Below, piece after piece: positions 6,713 to 8,922 of a stretch of 8,922 nt of DNA. Each line of letters starts with the position of its first letter. Within the stretch, counting starts at the first letter, position 1. Source of the DNA: Leptolinea sp. UBA1437 (GTDB lineage Bacteria; Chloroflexota; Anaerolineae; Anaerolineales; Anaerolineaceae); NCBI GenBank assembly GCA_002329625.1, contig DCTP01000077.1:4137-13058 (forward strand). Direction: 5' to 3'. The notes under the pieces were generated by a model. It was not told where the DNA came from and ran no database searches. It saw only the letters and a program-made list of their open reading frames with translations. The position numbers and the translations under genes were made by a program.

Positions 6713-7933
6713 GTGATGGAATCAAACGCATCCCAAAACGGGCAAGGGGCAACTTCTGAGCCCTTTGACAACATGGAAACCCTTCTCGAGTCGAAGGGAC
6801 TTAATATCGATTTTCCCCAACAGGGTGAAATTCGTCAGGGAGTTATCGCAAGCATTACACCGGATCAGATTCTGGTAAATGTCGGAACAAAGTCCGAAGG
6901 AATTATTTCCGGAAAAGAACTGGAAGCAATTTCAAAATCGGAACGCGATAGCTTGAATGTGGATCAAAAAATCGCCGTTTACATTCTTGATCCTGAAGAT
7001 TCCAACGGGAATCTGGTCCTTTCCTACACACGAGCACGGGAAGAAGAAAGTTGGAAGCGAGCGGAACAATTGCTTAATTCCAAAGAACCGTTCGAGACAA
7101 AAATTGTCGGCTATAACAAAGGCGGCTTAATTGTCGAATTGGGTTCACTTCGCGGTTTTATTCCTGCTTCTCAAATCAGTTTGTCCAGACGGGTCGATGT
7201 CAGCGGGGAAACACCTGAACAACGATGGGGGAAAATGGTCAATCAACCGATTAAAGTTTCCGTGATTGAAGTGGATCGCGAACGAAGGCGTTTGATTTGC
7301 TCCGAGCGTGCAGCCAGTACCGAGACCCGCGAATCTCTGAAAGAACATGTTATCGAATCTCTGAAAGAAGGGGATATCCGGACCGGTCGGGTTGCCAGTC
7401 TGGCGGATTTCGGCGCATTTATTAATATCAGCGGAGCGGACGGACTTGTTCACCTTTCCGAAATATCGTGGGATCATATTAAACACCCCAGCGAGGTTTT
7501 GCAGGTCGGACAGGAAGTAAAGGTAAAAGTCATCAGTATCGATAAGGAAAAGAAACGAATCGGCTTGTCCATTCGTCAAACTCAGGAAGATCCGTGGGCC
7601 GAACGGGTGGCAAAATATCAGGTCGGGCAACTGGTCGAAGGGACAATCACTCGATTGACAAAATTCGGTGCCTTTGCAAAGTTGGATGACAATATCGAAG
7701 GTTTAATCCATATTTCGGAAATCAGTGAAAAACGAATTGACCACGCTAAAGAAGTACTGCATGAAGGTGAGAAAATCACTTTACGCGTGATCAAAATTGA
7801 CCCGGCCAATCATCGGATCGGTTTATCCGTTCGACGGGTAGATTCCATGGCATATGCGGATATGGATTGGGAATCACTATTAGACAGTGATCTTGAAGCA
7901 GTCGAGAAATCAACCGAAGACGAAGAAAAATAA
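6713..7933 (+). CDS. rpsA: S1 RNA-binding domain protein, probable 30S ribosomal protein S1
   Basis: The 406-residue protein carries four S1 (OB-fold) RNA-binding domains at about 37-106, 123-200, 218-289 and 303-375, then an acidic tail. Domains three and four are the most typical: RVASLADFGAFINI (226-239) with GLVHLSEIS (244-252), and TRLTKFGAFAKL (313-324) with GLIHISEIS (330-338). Domains one and two are divergent, as in S1 proteins where they serve ribosome docking. Four domains instead of the six of Escherichia coli is usual in Gram-positive and several other phyla. The likely role is binding mRNA at the 30S subunit; a general RNA-binding regulator is the alternative. GTG 6713 and ATG 6716 are adjacent; GGAG (6699-6702) is ten bases from GTG and thirteen from ATG, which mildly favours GTG. 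A strong promoter precedes the gene and an intrinsic terminator follows. Confidence 0.9.
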   Translation: MMESNASQNGQGATSEPFDNMETLLESKGLNIDFPQQGEIRQGVIASITPDQILVNVGTKSEGIISGKELEAISKSERDSLNVDQKIAVYILDPEDSNGNLVLSYTRAREEESWKRAEQLLNSKEPFETKIVGYNKGGLIVELGSLRGFIPASQISLSRRVDVSGETPEQRWGKMVNQPIKVSVIEVDRERRRLICSERAASTETRESLKEHVIESLKEGDIRTGRVASLADFGAFINISGADGLVHLSEISWDHIKHPSEVLQVGQEVKVKVISIDKEKKRIGLSIRQTQEDPWAERVAKYQVGQLVEGTITRLTKFGAFAKLDDNIEGLIHISEISEKRIDHAKEVLHEGEKITLRVIKIDPANHRIGLSVRRVDSMAYADMDWESLLDSDLEAVEKSTEDEEK

Positions 7934-7953
7934 GCCGAAAAGCTAAACAATAC

Positions 7954-7990
7954 AGGCTGTCTCAGAGATAACGGGACAGCCTTTTTATTT
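7954..7990 (+). terminator. Intrinsic terminator of the S1-protein gene
   Basis: AGGCTGTCTC (7954-7963) pairs with GGGACAGCCT (7973-7982) across a nine-base loop. This gives a GC-rich 10-bp stem with one G-U pair, followed at once by TTTTATTT (7983-7990). It begins 20 bases after the stop codon. This is a standard rho-independent terminator, so the downstream genes are probably transcribed separately. Confidence 0.93.
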
Positions 7991-8145
7991 AACTTTTACA
8001 TAAATCGGATGAATCGCGAAGAATTAATGGGAAAAAAGTTGTAAAACTTTAATAAAATACAACAATCAAAAAACGGTAAAATTATCTTTAGTAAATTTTA
8101 TGAGAGAATCGAAAAGGATTCCTTTCGGTAGGTTTGTGAAATTTA
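7991..8145. other. AT-rich gap before the 2H phosphoesterase gene
   Basis: This stretch should hold the promoter of the following gene pair, yet no clear -35/-10 pair is visible; TTGTAA (8039-8044) with AACAAT (8061-8066) is the best but weak. A small hairpin, CGAAAAGG (8110-8117) against CCTTTCG (8121-8127) with one bulged A and an ATT loop, lies 18 bases before the start codon. Its function is unknown and it may be chance. Confidence 0.45.
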
Positions 8146-8676
8146 ATGAAAAATCAGACTTTTTATGTCCTCGCGTTATTTGATGAAAAAACAAATCAAA
8201 TTTTCACCGAATTAACAGAAAACCTGAAAAAAAATAACGTCGACTTTCTTGAGGAACTTCCCCACATAACATTAGGCGGATACACGGAAGTCCCCGAAAG
8301 CGAAATTACCTCTTGGGTTGAGGAATTTTCTGAAACTCACTCCCCATTGAAAATAAATTTCAATCATATCGGATTATTCCCCCAAAGCATCTGTTTTATC
8401 GGACCAAAGGTGAACGAGGAACTTCTAAGGTTTCACCGGGAATTTCATGCCAATTTTGACAGTTGTTTCACCGAGATTGGCTATAACTTCACTTTATGTT
8501 CAGAGAATTGGGTCCCGCACATGACGATAATCACCGGAAATGCGGAGAATATCTTCAAAGGAATCCCGATTTTGTTTTCCGCTTTTCAACCATTTATCGG
8601 GACAATCACCGAACTGGCAATCTATCAATTCGATCCTTTTCTCGAACTTCGACGTTTTCCATTAAAAACACTCTGA
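8146..8676 (+). CDS. 2H phosphoesterase (2'-5' RNA ligase / LigT-like family)
   Basis: The 176-residue protein shows the two HxT motifs that define the 2H superfamily: PHITL with H40 and T42, and PHMTI with H125 and T127. The 85-residue spacing and the total length fit the family. The two His residues act as general acid and base on 2',3'-cyclic or 2'-5' phosphodiester bonds. Family members process cyclic phosphates on RNA ends or nucleotides, or have unknown substrates, so the reaction is not fixed here. No signal peptide or membrane segment is seen, so it is probably cytoplasmic. ATG 8146 is the only reasonable start, as an in-frame TGA lies at 8137-8139; the ribosome site (GGTAGG, 8127-8132) is weak and 13 bases away. 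The M19 dipeptidase gene follows 55 bases later and could be co-transcribed, but a shared pathway is not evident. Confidence 0.85.
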   Translation: MKNQTFYVLALFDEKTNQIFTELTENLKKNNVDFLEELPHITLGGYTEVPESEITSWVEEFSETHSPLKINFNHIGLFPQSICFIGPKVNEELLRFHREFHANFDSCFTEIGYNFTLCSENWVPHMTIITGNAENIFKGIPILFSAFQPFIGTITELAIYQFDPFLELRRFPLKTL

Positions 8677-8731
8677 TTTCCGAAGAGACAAAAAAATTGA
8701 TGAAACTTTCGGACAAAACAAAGGAAAATTT

Positions 8732-8922
8732 ATGAACTTTATTATTGACGGTCATGAAGATTTAGCATTTGAAGCATTGGCAAATCAGCGAGATACAACG
8801 CGTTCCGTAGCTGAAATCAGAGGAAAAGAACCGCAAAATACCGAAAATCAGGTGACGCTCGGCTGGCCCGAAATGCAAGCGGGGAAAGTCGGGAATATTT
8901 TCGCCACGATCTTCATCGAACC
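8732..8922 (+). CDS. M19 family dipeptidase (membrane dipeptidase-like), N-terminal fragment
   Basis: Only the first 63 codons are present. Residues 1-12 (MNFIIDGHEDLA) contain the HxD zinc-ligand motif (H8, D10) that opens peptidase M19 proteins, and GWPEMQAGKVGNIFATIF (44-61) matches the next conserved strand region. The family consists of zinc-dependent dipeptidases that cleave many dipeptides, including some with D-amino acids at the C-terminus, and some members hydrolyse lactams. No signal peptide precedes the HxD motif, so a cytoplasmic enzyme is likely. AAGGA (8721-8725) lies six bases before the ATG, a strong ribosome site. The remaining zinc ligands, expected further along, lie beyond the window and could not be checked. 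Confidence 0.85.
   Translation, partial: MNFIIDGHEDLAFEALANQRDTTRSVAEIRGKEPQNTENQVTLGWPEMQAGKVGNIFATIFIE

Noticed and set aside
8670..8731. Short inverted repeat TCCGAA/TTCGGA in the gap between the 2H and M19 genes
   Set aside because: The six-base arms are about 25 bases apart and no T-run follows; most likely chance.

Overview
This window looks like ordinary chromosome from a bacterium of moderate to low G+C content. The 406-residue, four-domain S1 protein, the heterodimeric ABC exporter pair and the M19 dipeptidase together recall low-GC Anaerolineae (Chloroflexota). That assignment rests on remembered similarity only and is tentative. There are seven protein genes, two of them cut by the window edges. 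I see no tRNA, rRNA, CRISPR array, insertion sequence or phage gene.

Left part (1-2631, minus strand): a sugar-regulation module. A LacI-family repressor gene (2631-1594) is followed on the same strand by a gene of the L-fucose/L-arabinose isomerase family (1307 to beyond base 1). The 286-base gap between them holds two near-identical 17-bp sites (1362-1378 and 1513-1529). Both have the CpG-centred, partly palindromic look of LacI-family operators. One lies where transcription from a plausible promoter (-35 at 1564-1559, -10 at 1541-1536) would begin. The simplest reading is that the repressor controls the isomerase gene and whatever lies beyond the left edge.

Middle (2884-6503, plus strand): a two-gene operon, overlapping by one base (TAATG), for the halves of a heterodimeric ABC exporter. 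Their ATP sites are asymmetric in a complementary way. The first subunit has Asp in place of the catalytic Glu and Gln in place of the switch His, but a canonical LSGGQ. The second has canonical Glu and His but LSQGQ. One ATP site is therefore expected to be catalytic and the other degenerate, as in the TM287/288, LmrCD and BmrCD type. An inverted repeat (2821-2854) sits just upstream of the first gene. A 10-bp hairpin (6523-6549) follows the second.

Right part (6504-8922, plus strand): an S1-domain protein gene (rpsA-like) with a near-perfect sigma-70 type promoter (TTGTCA, 17 bases, TATAAT) and a clear intrinsic terminator (7954-7990). Next come a small 2H phosphoesterase of the 2'-5' RNA ligase/LigT type and, 55 bases further on, the start of an M19 (membrane dipeptidase family) gene cut by the right edge.

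I did not find a convincing new multi-gene system. The most useful leads are the paired operators, an Asn where I would expect His in the isomerase-like protein, and the unexplained inverted repeats flanking the ABC operon.
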